The translations under genes were made by a program, and so were the position numbers. The notes under the pieces are model-generated. The model worked only from the letters and a program-made list of their open reading frames with translations. It searched no databases and was not told where the DNA came from. Below are positions 7,034 through 16,000 of a stretch of DNA of 56,019 nt, piece by piece. Source of the DNA: Pseudolabrys sp. Root1462 (GTDB lineage: Bacteria > Pseudomonadota > Alphaproteobacteria > Rhizobiales > Xanthobacteraceae); the NCBI RefSeq assembly GCF_001426945.1, contig NZ_LMFS01000001.1, positions 1,974,601-2,030,619 on the forward strand, written 5' to 3'. How positions within the stretch are numbered: position 1 is the stretch's first letter; the number at the start of each line of letters is the position of its first letter.

Positions 7034-8113
7034 CTAATTTGGCGTATTCTTCCTCAACAAAAATTCTTTGCTTACCGTCGCCATCGCGGATCGTGCAAGA
7101 CGCACTTGGTCGGCGGCTCGCACATATCTTTCTGCCTCACCCAGACTCCGATGGCCGCTGATTGCCATTATCTGTGTTGCCGAGCAACCTGCCTCTGCCA
7201 GACGACGACAAGCTGCCTTCCTCAAGCCGTGAGCCGACAGTCCACGTGGTAGCCCCGCCTCCTTGCACCACTTATTGAACAAGTTTCCAAATCCCGGTGA
7301 GGTAAATGGCTTTTGGGAGCTTGTCACAAGAAATGTCATATGCTCGCTAGGTTTCGCGTCTAAAACAATTTGCAATTCAGGATGGAGTGGCAACTGCAGG
7401 ACAGTGCCTGTTTTGTTTTGCCTTACCACCATAAGGCCATTTCTAATATGTTGCGGGCCCATGCGGATTACATCACCTCTGCGCTGGGCGGTGTAAAGCA
7501 ACAGGGCGAAGGCAAGCCGCGCCCTGCTGCCAATAGCGTGTTTTGCTTCAAACGCGGCGATATGCTCTTCGCTCCAAGTCTGAAAACCAGGCCCTTTAAT
7601 CTTAGGGGCGCTTACCCCCGCAACTGGATTATCGCCTCGGATTCCTTGCGAAACGGCAAATCGCATGAGCGCAGCCAACGTCTTCTTAAGATTGCGCGCC
7701 GCCGCAGGTGTTGATGCTTTTGCAGCAATCAGATCTGCTACATGCCGCGCCTGCAGGTTTGCTGCGGTTTTGTCGCCATTTTCCAGACGGAACCGTTCTA
7801 GAATGTTTCGCCGACTTCGTTGTGTTTCCGCAGACCACCCCTGAAATTCAGTCGATCGATAGAATTTGACGATCAGATCATTGATCGTTCCAGTTCTCGT
7901 CCGAGCCTCGCCAACCTCAACCTTCTGAGGAGCATCATTGAGTGCCCCTTCATACGCCCTCATGAACTCGGGCGACCAAGGCAGTCCCGGCAAAGGCACC
8001 CTCGCGAAGCCACGGCGGCGAAAATAGAAGCGCGGCTTCCCGCCCCTATCCACAAAGCACTGCACCCATTTTGGCGGGCGGCGCATCAGATGGGGTCCCA
8101 TTCGTTTCTGCAT
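7034..8113 (-). CDS. Tyrosine site-specific recombinase (phage-type integrase), 359 aa
   Basis: This enzyme integrates or excises mobile DNA by strand exchange through a covalent tyrosine link. The catalytic set is visible: R211 in YTAQRRGDV, K234 in NKTG, H295 and R298 in SAHGLRKA, H321 in SGHRS and the nucleophile Y330 in GEAERY. The N-terminal half has the arm-binding and SAM-like core-binding domains (about residues 70-170). Length is normal for the family. A small gene overlaps its start by 28 bases on the same strand. It runs opposite to the second integrase at 9113, so two mobile units may meet here. Confidence 0.93.
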   Translation of the reverse strand: MQKRMGPHLMRRPPKWVQCFVDRGGKPRFYFRRRGFARVPLPGLPWSPEFMRAYEGALNDAPQKVEVGEARTRTGTINDLIVKFYRSTEFQGWSAETQRSRRNILERFRLENGDKTAANLQARHVADLIAAKASTPAAARNLKKTLAALMRFAVSQGIRGDNPVAGVSAPKIKGPGFQTWSEEHIAAFEAKHAIGSRARLAFALLLYTAQRRGDVIRMGPQHIRNGLMVVRQNKTGTVLQLPLHPELQIVLDAKPSEHMTFLVTSSQKPFTSPGFGNLFNKWCKEAGLPRGLSAHGLRKAACRRLAEAGCSATQIMAISGHRSLGEAERYVRAADQVRLARSAMATVSKEFLLRKNTPN

Positions 8114-8268
8114 CCACTATCTTGTTTCTCGAATGTCTCTTCTGGAACAATCGAGATCTTTCCGTCGCGATCGATTTCTACGCGCGAGATCTTTACTCCA
8201 GCGGCGACTACGGCCTTCACTGCCGCCGTGAGGTCTCTCTGCCGAAATGTGCAAACGCCTCGTCCCAT
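8086..8268 (-). CDS. Small hypothetical protein preceding the integrase, 60 aa
   Basis: The product starts MGRGVCTFRQRDLTAAVKAV and continues VAAGVKISRVEIDRDGKISI. This is an alpha-beta-beta pattern of a small DNA-binding or cofactor-like protein. I recall similar proteins immediately upstream of integrases in rhizobial islands but cannot name a family. Its end overlaps the integrase start by 28 bases, so translation is probably coupled; a role as a directionality factor is possible but not shown. The frame is open further upstream to 8349; the ATG at 8268 was chosen because the protein-like sequence starts there. Confidence 0.6.
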   Translation of the reverse strand: MGRGVCTFRQRDLTAAVKAVVAAGVKISRVEIDRDGKISIVPEETFEKQDSGCRNEWDPI

Positions 8269-8372
8269 GCCGTCGATATAGCGCTCAGCGGGCCGGATGC
8301 GTTCATTTTTTCGGTTGCATGTTGGCGGTCCTCTCCGCGAAAGCTGCACAATGCGGAGGGCTTCGCATCATT

Positions 8373-8759
8373 TCAGGGTCGGCAATACTTTTCAAAGAGC
8401 GCAACCAAACGGTCTTTCTCGGTATAATTCTGACCCCCATCTTCCAAGATGAAGCTCTGTCGAGATTCGATTATATGCAAATATACCACCTCGTCAGCGT
8501 AACCATCGTAGGCATTCTTGGCGCTAACCAGCCCGCAAACTGCTTGGTGCCGGTAAAGTTTGCCGCCACGAAAGCGGGCGGAAGCAGGATCACGCAGCTT
8601 AGCTCGAACAGCTTCCTCAGCCTTCTTTACAATCTGCCGCTCTAGGGCCGAGATCACGCTTCTCTTCTGAGCAGCGCCGCTCGCGGCGAACGATCCAGAC
8701 GACTCCAAAGCGAAAAGCGCAAAACTCATCAATCCGAACAACACGAGTTCACGTCTCAA
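8373..8759 (-). CDS. Exported hypothetical protein, 128 aa
   Basis: The product has a signal peptide (MRRELVLFGLMSFALFALES, cleavage near FAASG). The conserved core VRAKLRDPASARFR is followed by VCGLVSAKNAYDGYADEVVY. This matches a widespread group of small secreted proteins with a 'lxDPxSaxFR ... vCGxVNaKNxyGGY' pattern, of unknown function. The two mature cysteines (VCGL and EKYC) may pair. The start is the ATG at 8759, preceded on the minus strand by ACGGAGATGATC. Confidence 0.7.
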   Translation of the reverse strand: MRRELVLFGLMSFALFALESSGSFAASGAAQKRSVISALERQIVKKAEEAVRAKLRDPASARFRGGKLYRHQAVCGLVSAKNAYDGYADEVVYLHIIESRQSFILEDGGQNYTEKDRLVALFEKYCRP

Positions 8760-8866
8760 TGATCATCTCCGTCTTTAGCAGACTCGTATTTTTGGACGGC
8801 CTGCGTATGCCGTCAATCAGTTAGCCTTCAAATGAACTCCTTATTTCACTGCGGAGCGGGTCGCGT

Positions 8867-8992
8867 TTTAGCTCAGCGCGACCGCGCTTCGACACGATGA
8901 GCGCTGCCCTTACAAGGCAGCGCTTTAGCCGTCTCCGATGCCGCGCATTCAATCGGTTCCTATTGATCCGACAGGTGATTTTCACAAGGATC
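8867..8992 (+). other. tRNA-like relic upstream of an integrase
   Basis: TAGCTCAG (tRNA D-arm-like) is followed by GAGC and by CTGCC-CTTACAA-GGCAG, which has exactly the 5-bp stem and 7-base loop of an anticodon arm with a TAC (valine) anticodon. The D-loop is too long, and the later CGGTTCCTATTGATCCG only loosely resembles a T-arm. There is no matching acceptor stem. It could be a broken integration target or coincidence. Otherwise 8760-9112 holds no gene. Confidence 0.2.
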
Positions 8993-9112
8993 GAACATCT
9001 TCGTCAGTTCGCGGCACATCAGAGGCACACTGACTAAAGCGACTAAGGAATTCTCCTTGGCACCGCGTAAGCGATGTCCTCTACTTGCCACGTGCAATCC
9101 GTTGGGTGAGCC

Positions 9113-10114
9113 GTGGCGACTATCAGACTTCTTCGTGGACGTTGGCAGGCGATGGTGCGCAAGAAGCGGATTGTCTCTAGGTGCCGATCATTTGATCGTC
9201 GAAGCGATGCGGTCCGCTGGGCGCGCGAGATCGAGGCTCAAGCTGATCGCTTAGGGGAACTCGGTGACGTGCGTTTGGCGTCAAAATTGACGCTTGGCGA
9301 CATCCTGATGCGATACCGCGACCAGGTGTCACCTACCAAGCGAGGCGCCTACTCCGAGCGAGCTCGTATAATGGGTATCGTTCGAAGGAACGTCGGTGGC
9401 CAGAGCTTGGCCAAGCTCGCCAGCGCTGATCTCGCAAAATACCGAGATGAACGTCTGCAGAAGGTAACACCCGCTACGGTTCTGCGAGAACTCAATTTGA
9501 TTAGCCATGCGCTGGACGTCGCGACACTGGAATGGGGGCTCCCACTCTCCCATAACCCTGCGAAGCTGATCCGGCGCCCTTGTGTCAATAACGAACGAAC
9601 GCGTCGACTTCTGGACGGAGAGGAAAGCCTGCTTTTAGCCGCGTGTGACGCAGGCCAGACCGCACATATGAAGCCGATCATTATTTTCGCCCTCGAGACG
9701 GGCATGCGACGGGGCGAGATACTTTCCCTATGTTGGTCGGACGTGGAGCTTTCTCGTCGCGTCGTCCACGTTCGTCAGTCTAAAACCGGCGCATCCCGGA
9801 CAATCCCCTTGACACGGCGAGCTACTCTCATCCTGCAAAACATGACCAGTTTTGGTGAAGCCCCCGGCACTCCTGTTTTTCCGTTGAACGCAAATGCGGT
9901 CCGCTTGGCATTTCAGCGGATCCGAGCTCGCGCCGGTATATCAGATCTCCGCTTCCACGATCTCCGCCACGAGGCGATATCCCGACTATTCGAGCGGGGT
10001 CTTCAAATGTTTGAAGTCGCGGCGATTTCCGGACACCGGGGCATGAGAATGCTGCAACGCTACACTCACCTACGGGCAACCGATTTGGTGACGAAGCTCG
10101 ATCAACTAAGTTAA
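9113..10114 (+). CDS. Tyrosine site-specific recombinase (integrase), 333 aa
   Basis: A second, unrelated-looking tyrosine recombinase. The catalytic residues are all present: R199 in TGMRRGEIL, K224 in SKTG, H282 and R285 in HDLRHE, H308 in SGHRG and the nucleophile Y317 in LQRYTHL. The N-terminus (MATIRLLRGRWQAMVRKKR) has the short beta-strand arm-binding domain of island integrases. The start is a GTG at 9113, and the frame is closed shortly upstream. It is transcribed away from the first integrase. The nearby tRNA-like sequence could be a damaged attachment site. Confidence 0.92.
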   Translation: MATIRLLRGRWQAMVRKKRIVSRCRSFDRRSDAVRWAREIEAQADRLGELGDVRLASKLTLGDILMRYRDQVSPTKRGAYSERARIMGIVRRNVGGQSLAKLASADLAKYRDERLQKVTPATVLRELNLISHALDVATLEWGLPLSHNPAKLIRRPCVNNERTRRLLDGEESLLLAACDAGQTAHMKPIIIFALETGMRRGEILSLCWSDVELSRRVVHVRQSKTGASRTIPLTRRATLILQNMTSFGEAPGTPVFPLNANAVRLAFQRIRARAGISDLRFHDLRHEAISRLFERGLQMFEVAAISGHRGMRMLQRYTHLRATDLVTKLDQLS

Positions 10115-10260
10115 CTCCGCCCGCCCGCGCATGTTTAAATAAGGATCAGGCAACGGAGTTCACTGCTATTCACTGGCGCTGCCAAGAAAGACGAAGCCCT
10201 AGACGGGACAGCTTTATATGGGAGGATTGCCTCCTGAGTTCTTACTGATTTTCCTTACAA

Positions 10261-10278
10261 TCCTTGGCGCGCCAAGGA
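10261..10278. promoter_or_regulatory. Perfect 18-bp palindrome
   Basis: TCCTTGGC and its complement GCCAAGGA flank GC, giving an 18-bp perfect dyad. It lies 60 bases upstream of a good -10 box and 116 bases upstream of the start of the helix-turn-helix protein at 10394. It is a natural candidate for that protein's operator. Confidence 0.45.
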
Positions 10279-10310
10279 ATTATTGGTCGCGCAAATTATT
10301 GACTTTAATG

Positions 10311-10343
10311 TTGCGCCGCAGAGTGCTCGCCCGTTGCTATAAT
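10311..10343 (+). promoter_or_regulatory. Putative sigma-70 promoter
   Basis: A consensus -10 box TATAAT (10338-10343) is preceded by only a weak -35 candidate (TTGCGC at 10311, spacing longer than ideal). The gene at 10394 follows 50 bases downstream. Confidence 0.45.
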
Positions 10344-10393
10344 AGATACGAGAACCATTCGCTGCGGTGGCAGCTAATGCACGAGGAGCATCG

Positions 10394-11113
10394 ATGAGCA
10401 CGACAAGGACGGACGACGGAGACGACTCCAACTTTACCACTAAGAGCACTACTCTTTCCGCGGCAATTGAAGCTTACAGGCGAAAAAATGGACCGCATCT
10501 GCCCGCGAATGCCGATAGCATCGAGGTTCAGAAGTTAAAGGTGCAAAGATGGCTCCGTGCTCGCAATTTTACTGAAGCTGATCTTCCGGCCGACTTCTGG
10601 TCTCTGTCCGAAGGTGATCGCGGACCAGTCCTGTACGAACTCGGGCGAGAGCATGGCGCGTCAAAGCGACTGGCGAAACGTGAGCTTCGATCTATAGAAA
10701 AGGGCTATCCGCCGGGCTATTTGCTTATGTCTGAGGCTGAAAGAAAGAGAGTAGGAAATCGAGTCCGGCAACGCCGCAAACGTGCTAAGGACACACAAAC
10801 GCGCACGCCCGTTGCCTCTCGGCATCTTGAAAGCGGCTCTAACGCAGTTATGCGCGATTGGGCTGAAGAGCGACTTCAAAAGTTGCGGCTATGGACATCT
10901 ACCGCGCATCCCGCAGCACGACAATTGCGTGGTCGAGAGCTTGAGTTGCTAAAGGCGGACTGCGCCGAACGCATCCTATCGCTGTCGCTTGGCCGAAAGC
11001 CGTCGTACACGGAACTGGCTAACAAGCTAAAGTGCCGGCCTCGTACCGCACGGAACAGAATTCGGGTCGTCCGAAGACTCTGTACCGCTGACGGACCGTG
11101 GAATGCGCAGTGA
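10394..11113 (+). CDS. Putative DNA-binding protein with C-terminal helix-turn-helix, 239 aa
   Basis: I do not recognise the family. The acidic N-terminus (STTRTDDGDDSNF) is followed by a helical domain. A basic middle follows (RVGNRVRQRRKRAKDTQTRT). The C-terminus reads SYTELANKLKCRPRTARNR, a good helix-turn-helix with the recognition helix RPRTARNRIRVV. The start at 10394 is chosen because AGGAG lies 5 bases before it; the frame opens at 10367. Its own TATAAT promoter and an 18-bp palindrome precede it. The context of integrases upstream and operator-like palindromes downstream suggests a regulator or replication-type protein of the mobile element (inference). Confidence 0.6.
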   Translation: MSTTRTDDGDDSNFTTKSTTLSAAIEAYRRKNGPHLPANADSIEVQKLKVQRWLRARNFTEADLPADFWSLSEGDRGPVLYELGREHGASKRLAKRELRSIEKGYPPGYLLMSEAERKRVGNRVRQRRKRAKDTQTRTPVASRHLESGSNAVMRDWAEERLQKLRLWTSTAHPAARQLRGRELELLKADCAERILSLSLGRKPSYTELANKLKCRPRTARNRIRVVRRLCTADGPWNAQ

Positions 11114-11220
11114 GAAGTCCAGCTGCACCGGGGGATTCGGTAACTCTGATTTGGCGGGGGCCTTCAACACCGGGGACGGCGATGGGCTACCACCTCACCA
11201 GCAAGTAACCTAGCCGGAGA

Positions 11221-11282
11221 TGTCACGTTTTTCCTCTTATATATAATAATCATAGACATTATAAATGTGGTGAAACGTGACA
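11221..11282. promoter_or_regulatory. 10-bp inverted repeat flanking an AT-rich core
   Basis: TGTCACGTTT (11221-11230) and its exact complement AAACGTGACA (11273-11282) enclose 42 bases that are almost all A/T, including TATATATAATAAT. The arrangement looks like an operator pair around a promoter, or a protein-bound origin or transfer site. The interval 11114-11609 contains no gene I can support. Confidence 0.5.
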
Positions 11283-11600
11283 GCGGCATGCCGAGCTCAC
11301 GACGGTTGCCGCCCCGCCCGGTTAGGACTGATGAGCTTCGATCGAATCATTGGCTCCGCGGGGACAGCCACTGGTCCTTCACGATCATGTCTCAAGTGTC
11401 ATCAAGAACATAATCAGTCCATGATGAGCAGCGCGGAAACAGCCGACGCGGCTCACCGGTGCGCGCGATAGGCTTTTCGCCTCCCTACACCTCGCATTAG
11501 AAGATAAGCTCACCTGAGGCCGTCCCTAGGCCGCGACGAGCCAGTTCATATTTGCGTTCGCCGCCCCTTGCTATAAGGGGCTGCTAGAGCGCGCTGCGGA

Positions 11601-11612
11601 TAGATATATCTA
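11601..11612. promoter_or_regulatory. 12-bp palindrome at the end of the 155-aa gene
   Basis: TAGATATATCTA is a perfect palindrome inside a longer GATAGATATATCTAC. It overlaps the stop codon of the gene at 11610-12077 and shares its GATAGAT half-site with a second palindrome upstream of that gene. Confidence 0.35.
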
Positions 11613-12077
11613 CGACAGCCGTTGACGACGCATCCAAAGAGCTAATTTCTCCAAAATCGGCTCGGGAAGTGGATCGCACTGGAAAAGTGCAGCGCTCATT
11701 CGATAGTCGTAATTTGAGCCGCCAATTTCCTTCATTATGCGCCCGGGCCTGGATCTGGTCGACTTTAGCCAGTCCAATAATGCCGACACTACCGAGGCCT
11801 TTAGCCTGCCATCCGGCATAGCAATGGTAACCGTGCCGCTCGTTGACTTGGCGGTCCCGCTTTTAAGCCATTTGAGAAACGCCACTTTGTCCGCTGCGCT
11901 GGCTCCGCGCCATTCTCTCTTGAGCGCCCCGACTCGAGTGGGCTGGCGGATTAGCCCAGCCGATATGGCGGCAGCCCGGACGCTACTGAATTTGCCCGCA
12001 CGGAAATCTCGATAGATGCCTGGATGCTCTTTTCGAAGGCGCTCCTCGTAATACGAGCGGTCCCGCTTTTTCGTCAT
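11610..12077 (-). CDS. Hypothetical island protein, 155 aa
   Basis: The product starts MTKKRDRSYYEERLRKEHPG and continues IYRDFRAGKFSSVRAAAISA, then WRGASAADKVAFLKWL. I recall this texture from uncharacterised proteins of rhizobial mobile elements that sit near replication or transfer genes. The first half (about 1-70) looks like an all-helical domain. The C-terminal half (about 95-155, ending in LALWMRRQ) could be a second helical DNA- or protein-binding domain. A GATAGAT/ATCTATC dyad lies directly before the start (12088-12103), where a repressor would bind. Function unknown. Confidence 0.6.
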   Translation of the reverse strand: MTKKRDRSYYEERLRKEHPGIYRDFRAGKFSSVRAAAISAGLIRQPTRVGALKREWRGASAADKVAFLKWLKSGTAKSTSGTVTIAMPDGRLKASVVSALLDWLKSTRSRPGRIMKEIGGSNYDYRMSAALFQCDPLPEPILEKLALWMRRQRLS

Positions 12078-12087
12078 ATCGACTTCC

Positions 12088-12103
12088 GATAGATGTATCT
12101 ATC
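12088..12103. promoter_or_regulatory. Operator-like dyad upstream of the 155-aa gene
   Basis: GATAGAT and ATCTATC are perfect complements separated by GT. The dyad begins 11 bases before the ATG of the minus-strand gene, a typical position for an autoregulatory operator. A related palindrome lies at the gene's other end (11601-11612). Confidence 0.45.
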
Positions 12104-12162
12104 TATGACTCTGCCATGAAAGGTTGCCCAGATGAGGCGCCCCAAGTCGTCGTATTACCGGC

Positions 12163-12314
12163 TCAGACATGTCTGAAAATACTACAAGCATGTAGGAAAA
12201 TGCCCGATCTACGGGCGCGAATACCGGGGAAATGAATAGAATACGACACCTTGCGTTTTCATAAAACCTCAGAAACTACAGCAGTTTCTACCAGCGTGTA
12301 GTAAACTTGTAGTA
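12163..12314. promoter_or_regulatory. Palindrome-rich non-coding region
   Basis: Several dyads occur within 150 bases: TCAGACATGTCTGA (12163-12176, perfect), CTACA-AGCA-TGTAG just after it, AGAAACT-ACAGC-AGTTTCT (12271-12289, perfect) and two TGTAGTA direct repeats 11 bp apart (12297 and 12308). The phrase TGCCCGAT occurs twice. The pattern suits a partition, replication or transfer site or a complex promoter. The rest of 12104-13012 holds no gene I can support. Confidence 0.45.
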
Positions 12315-13012
12315 TCGAATTGCCCGATTTTTGGTTTTTTATGCTCTATCTATGCGCGTCGTTTGGGCCGCGTCAGATTTCTCAATGATTTACGACTTAC
12401 ATTCGCGCCCGAAGTGCGGATTCTAGAGACTTCGGGATACTCTGGATTGCTATTGAAAATTGCACATACCCAAATGCGGGAAATGACGGGAACGGTCTCT
12501 GGTACAAGGCGTAATCGTCGTAACGTTGGCATCTCGAAGATTGCGCGCTTGTAGCCGCGGCCCCAACGAAGGGCCACGAAATCGACGCGCGGGCCGACCG
12601 TGGAATTGTCTCTAAAGGGATTTTAGAAAATACTGCCGCGGCGAAATGATAGGGCCAAAAGTTCTCTGTCCATTGTCGGTCGGCACGTTGCAAATAACGT
12701 CTAGACTTGGCGCTCGCTCCGCCGCTCAACCGCCCGCGTTAGCCGGCCAGTAGCGCGGCCGAGTGATGATCAGTGGCGCTGTCAGAAAGAACTGAACCCG
12801 TACTTTTGGCCTCGCGCCAGATTTCGAGCGGCTGAAGCTTGGTTGGCAGTTAAGCCGTGGCTGATATCCGATTCGGGACAGCGTACACAAGATGCTGATT
12901 TATCTGAGAAATACACGCGCGCCTGACAAGAACTTGCGTGCAAAGCAGAAACTCACGCGATAGTCTCTAACAGCACACGCCTTAGACGCATCGCAAAATA
13001 GCCCGGTTACGG

Positions 13013-16000
13013 ATGTCCGACAGTCTCACCGATCTGATCCTTTCCCTAACCCCCGAAGACGGCTCATCCATCGCCAATAGCGCGATGATAGCCCTCCTGC
13101 GCGAGCGTGTGCCGGGCCTCACGGAAGACGAATATGTCGCGGCACGTGATGCGCTTGTCGAGGATGGCGTTCTGGCCCGCGGCCGCGGGCGCGGTGGGTC
13201 GATTATGCGGATCACCGGGGGCGACGAAGAGGACGGCGAACCCGAAGCAGAGGGCGGCGACGACGAAGATGGGGACGAGTTCGAACTGACGGCGACGGAT
13301 GAGCCGGCGCCACGCCAACGCGCCGCAGTAGGCAGAAAGAAGGCTGCTCGCAGGCCGGAAGGTCCCTTGCAGGTGCTGAGCTATCGCCACGGCGAAACCC
13401 GCGTGAACAATCCCGAGGTTGGGATGGTCCATGCCGGCACCGATCCGGACGGGGCAAAGACGACGTGGGCCTACGATCCGCATCTCGACCCGGTTCTGAA
13501 TTTCGACAGCGCTCGGGCCGGGATCGAAACGTTGATCGATGAGGCGCTGGCCAGCGGCAATCCCCAGCGGATGCAGGATGCTTTGCACGAGCTCAAGCGC
13601 CTGCAGGCGCCCTATCTCAACTGGACTGGCAAGGCCGAGCGTACGAGTTTCGAGGTCGATACCGTCTCGCTCCACGTACATGAACGGGTGGACCCGGCGA
13701 CGATCCTCGCCAATGCGGCAAAGCGGCTGAAGGGCAAGGACACGGCGACGCAGTGGCAACAGCCGGACATGTTCGCGGCGCCATTTGAGAATCTACCCCT
13801 GCGCCAAGCGCTGGACTTCTATCACCACGAAAAAGGTTGGTCGAACCGGCTGGCGGCGGGCGACAGCTTGCTGGTGATGAATTCGCTCCTGACCAAGGAG
13901 AGCATGGGCGGCAAGGTCCAGATGATCTACATCGACCCGCCCTACGGCATTAAATACGGGTCTAACTTTCAGCCCTTTACGAACAAGCGCGACGTGAAGG
14001 ACCGCTCGGACGAAGACCTCACCCAGGAACCCGAGATGATTAAGGCGTTTCGGGACACATGGGAGCTCGGCATCCACTCCTACCTCACCTATCTCCGCGA
14101 TCGACTGATGCTGGCGCGGGAACTACTTTCCGAGAGCGGGTCTGTGTTCGTGCAGATTTCGGATGATAACGTTCATCACGTCCGAGAGATGATGGACGAG
14201 ATCTTTGGTGTTGAAAGCTTCGTGTCACAAATCACTCTCACGAAGGCCGCCAGCCAGAGCTCCAAAGTCATCGCAAATATCAACGACTTTCTCGTTTGGT
14301 ATTGCTCAAATCCAAGGGATATCAAACTTAGACGCCTATTCCGGGATCGGGCTCCAATTGAACGACCTGAAGAACGATACATTTGCGTGGAGGAGCCGAA
14401 CGGAACAATCCATGACCTGTCCTATAAGCAGAAAACTGGTGAGGACAGCATTCCGGGGGGGCGTTTCCTGAGAATGATTACTGCCACGTCGCAGACGGGC
14501 TCGGATACAACCAGGAATCCTTTCGAGTTTTATGGTCAGAAGTATCGTCCTCCCGGAGTTCGCGGATGGTCGACCAGTGACAACGGGCTTGAACGAGCAA
14601 GGAAAGCGGGGCGTCTATGGGCGGCAGGCACCACGCTGATGTGGCGAAACTACCATTCGGACTATCCATACAAACCTCAGGTTTCACTTTGGGACGACAT
14701 TCGCTCGTCGGGGTTCGGCGACACAAAGACGTATGTAGTTCAAACTCAAGCTGGCGTCATCGAACGCTGCGTTCTAATGACCACCGATCCCGGCGATCTT
14801 GTGCTCGATCCCACCTGCGGTTCCGGCACTACCGCGTTCGTCGCTGAGAAATGGGGGCGGCGCTGGATCACTTGCGACACCTCGCGTGTGGCGATTACGC
14901 TGGCCAAACAGCGGCTGATGACCGCCTCTTTCGATTATTACGCTCTGCGCTATCCACACGAAGGGCTGAAGGGCGGCTTCGATTATGAAACCGTGCCGCA
15001 CATCACGCTGAAGAGCATCGCCAACAATCCCGACATCGACACAATCTACGACGAGAACCACCCGAAGATCGCGGCCGCGCTGGCCGACCTGAATGCCGCA
15101 CTTGCCGCTACCCCGCCGAAGGTCTTCAAGCCCGCGCTGGGCGCTCGCAAGGGCGAGCCGGTGGATTTTGAGAAGGGCGACACACTGCACGAATGGGAGG
15201 TGCCCGTCGACTTCCCAGAAGACTGGCCAGAGGGCTGCCGAGCACCTCTAAATGCCTTCCACGACGCCCAACAGGCGATGCAGCGGCGTATGGACCAGTC
15301 AATCGCGGACCATGCCGAGCCGGAGACCATCTACGACAAGCCGCGCATCGATCGCTCCAAGCTACGCATCTGCGGCCCCTTCTCAGTCGAGGCGGTGCCG
15401 GCGCCGACCGTTCTGTCGCTGGACGAGAGCATACCGCCGCAAGAGGCCGACGAGACTGTCGCTCGCTCCGGTGAGACCTCGCGTCAGGCGATGTGGCGAG
15501 ACGAACTCCTAAAAACCGGTGTGCGCGGCAAAGGTGGCGCGATGCTCCGCTTTGCCGAGTTCGAGACGCTGCCGGGCCTGAAGTATATCCATACTAGCGG
15601 CTCACTCACCGAGACGGGCGAGCGCGTCGTAGTCAGCTTCGGCCCTGAGCATGCCGCGCTGGAGCAGCGGCAGGTCGAGTTGGCGCTTACCGAGGCCGAG
15701 ACCCTGCGCCCGTCGCCCAAATTTATCTTGTTCTGCGCCTTCACTTTCGACCCCGAGGCGGCAAAAGATATCGACGAGGTGAACTGGCCCGGTGTCACGC
15801 TGCTTAAGGCGCAAATGAATACCGACCTGCTGACAGAAGATTTAAAAAAGAAGCGCGCCTCAAATGAGTCCTTCTGGCTGATGGGCCAACCGGACGTGGA
15901 GTTGCGCAAGCGGAAGGACGGAATGTGGGAGGTCGAGGTCAACGGCTTCGACTATTTCGACCCGCAGGCCGGCGATCTGGTGTCGGGTGGCAAGAGCCAT

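Noticed and set aside
11277-11471. 64-aa plus-strand frame beginning in the right arm of the inverted repeat
   Set aside because: No ribosome binding site and no protein-like texture; more likely non-coding.
12363-12554. 63-aa plus-strand frame in the 12-13 kb gap
   Set aside because: No start signal and weak composition; possibly a decayed gene but not supportable.
10164-12792. Partly similar phrases TCACTGGCGCTGCCAAGAAA (10169) and TCAGTGGCGCTGTCAGAAA (12770)
   Set aside because: They could be attachment-site or repeat relics, but the match is short and imperfect, so I do not claim a pair.
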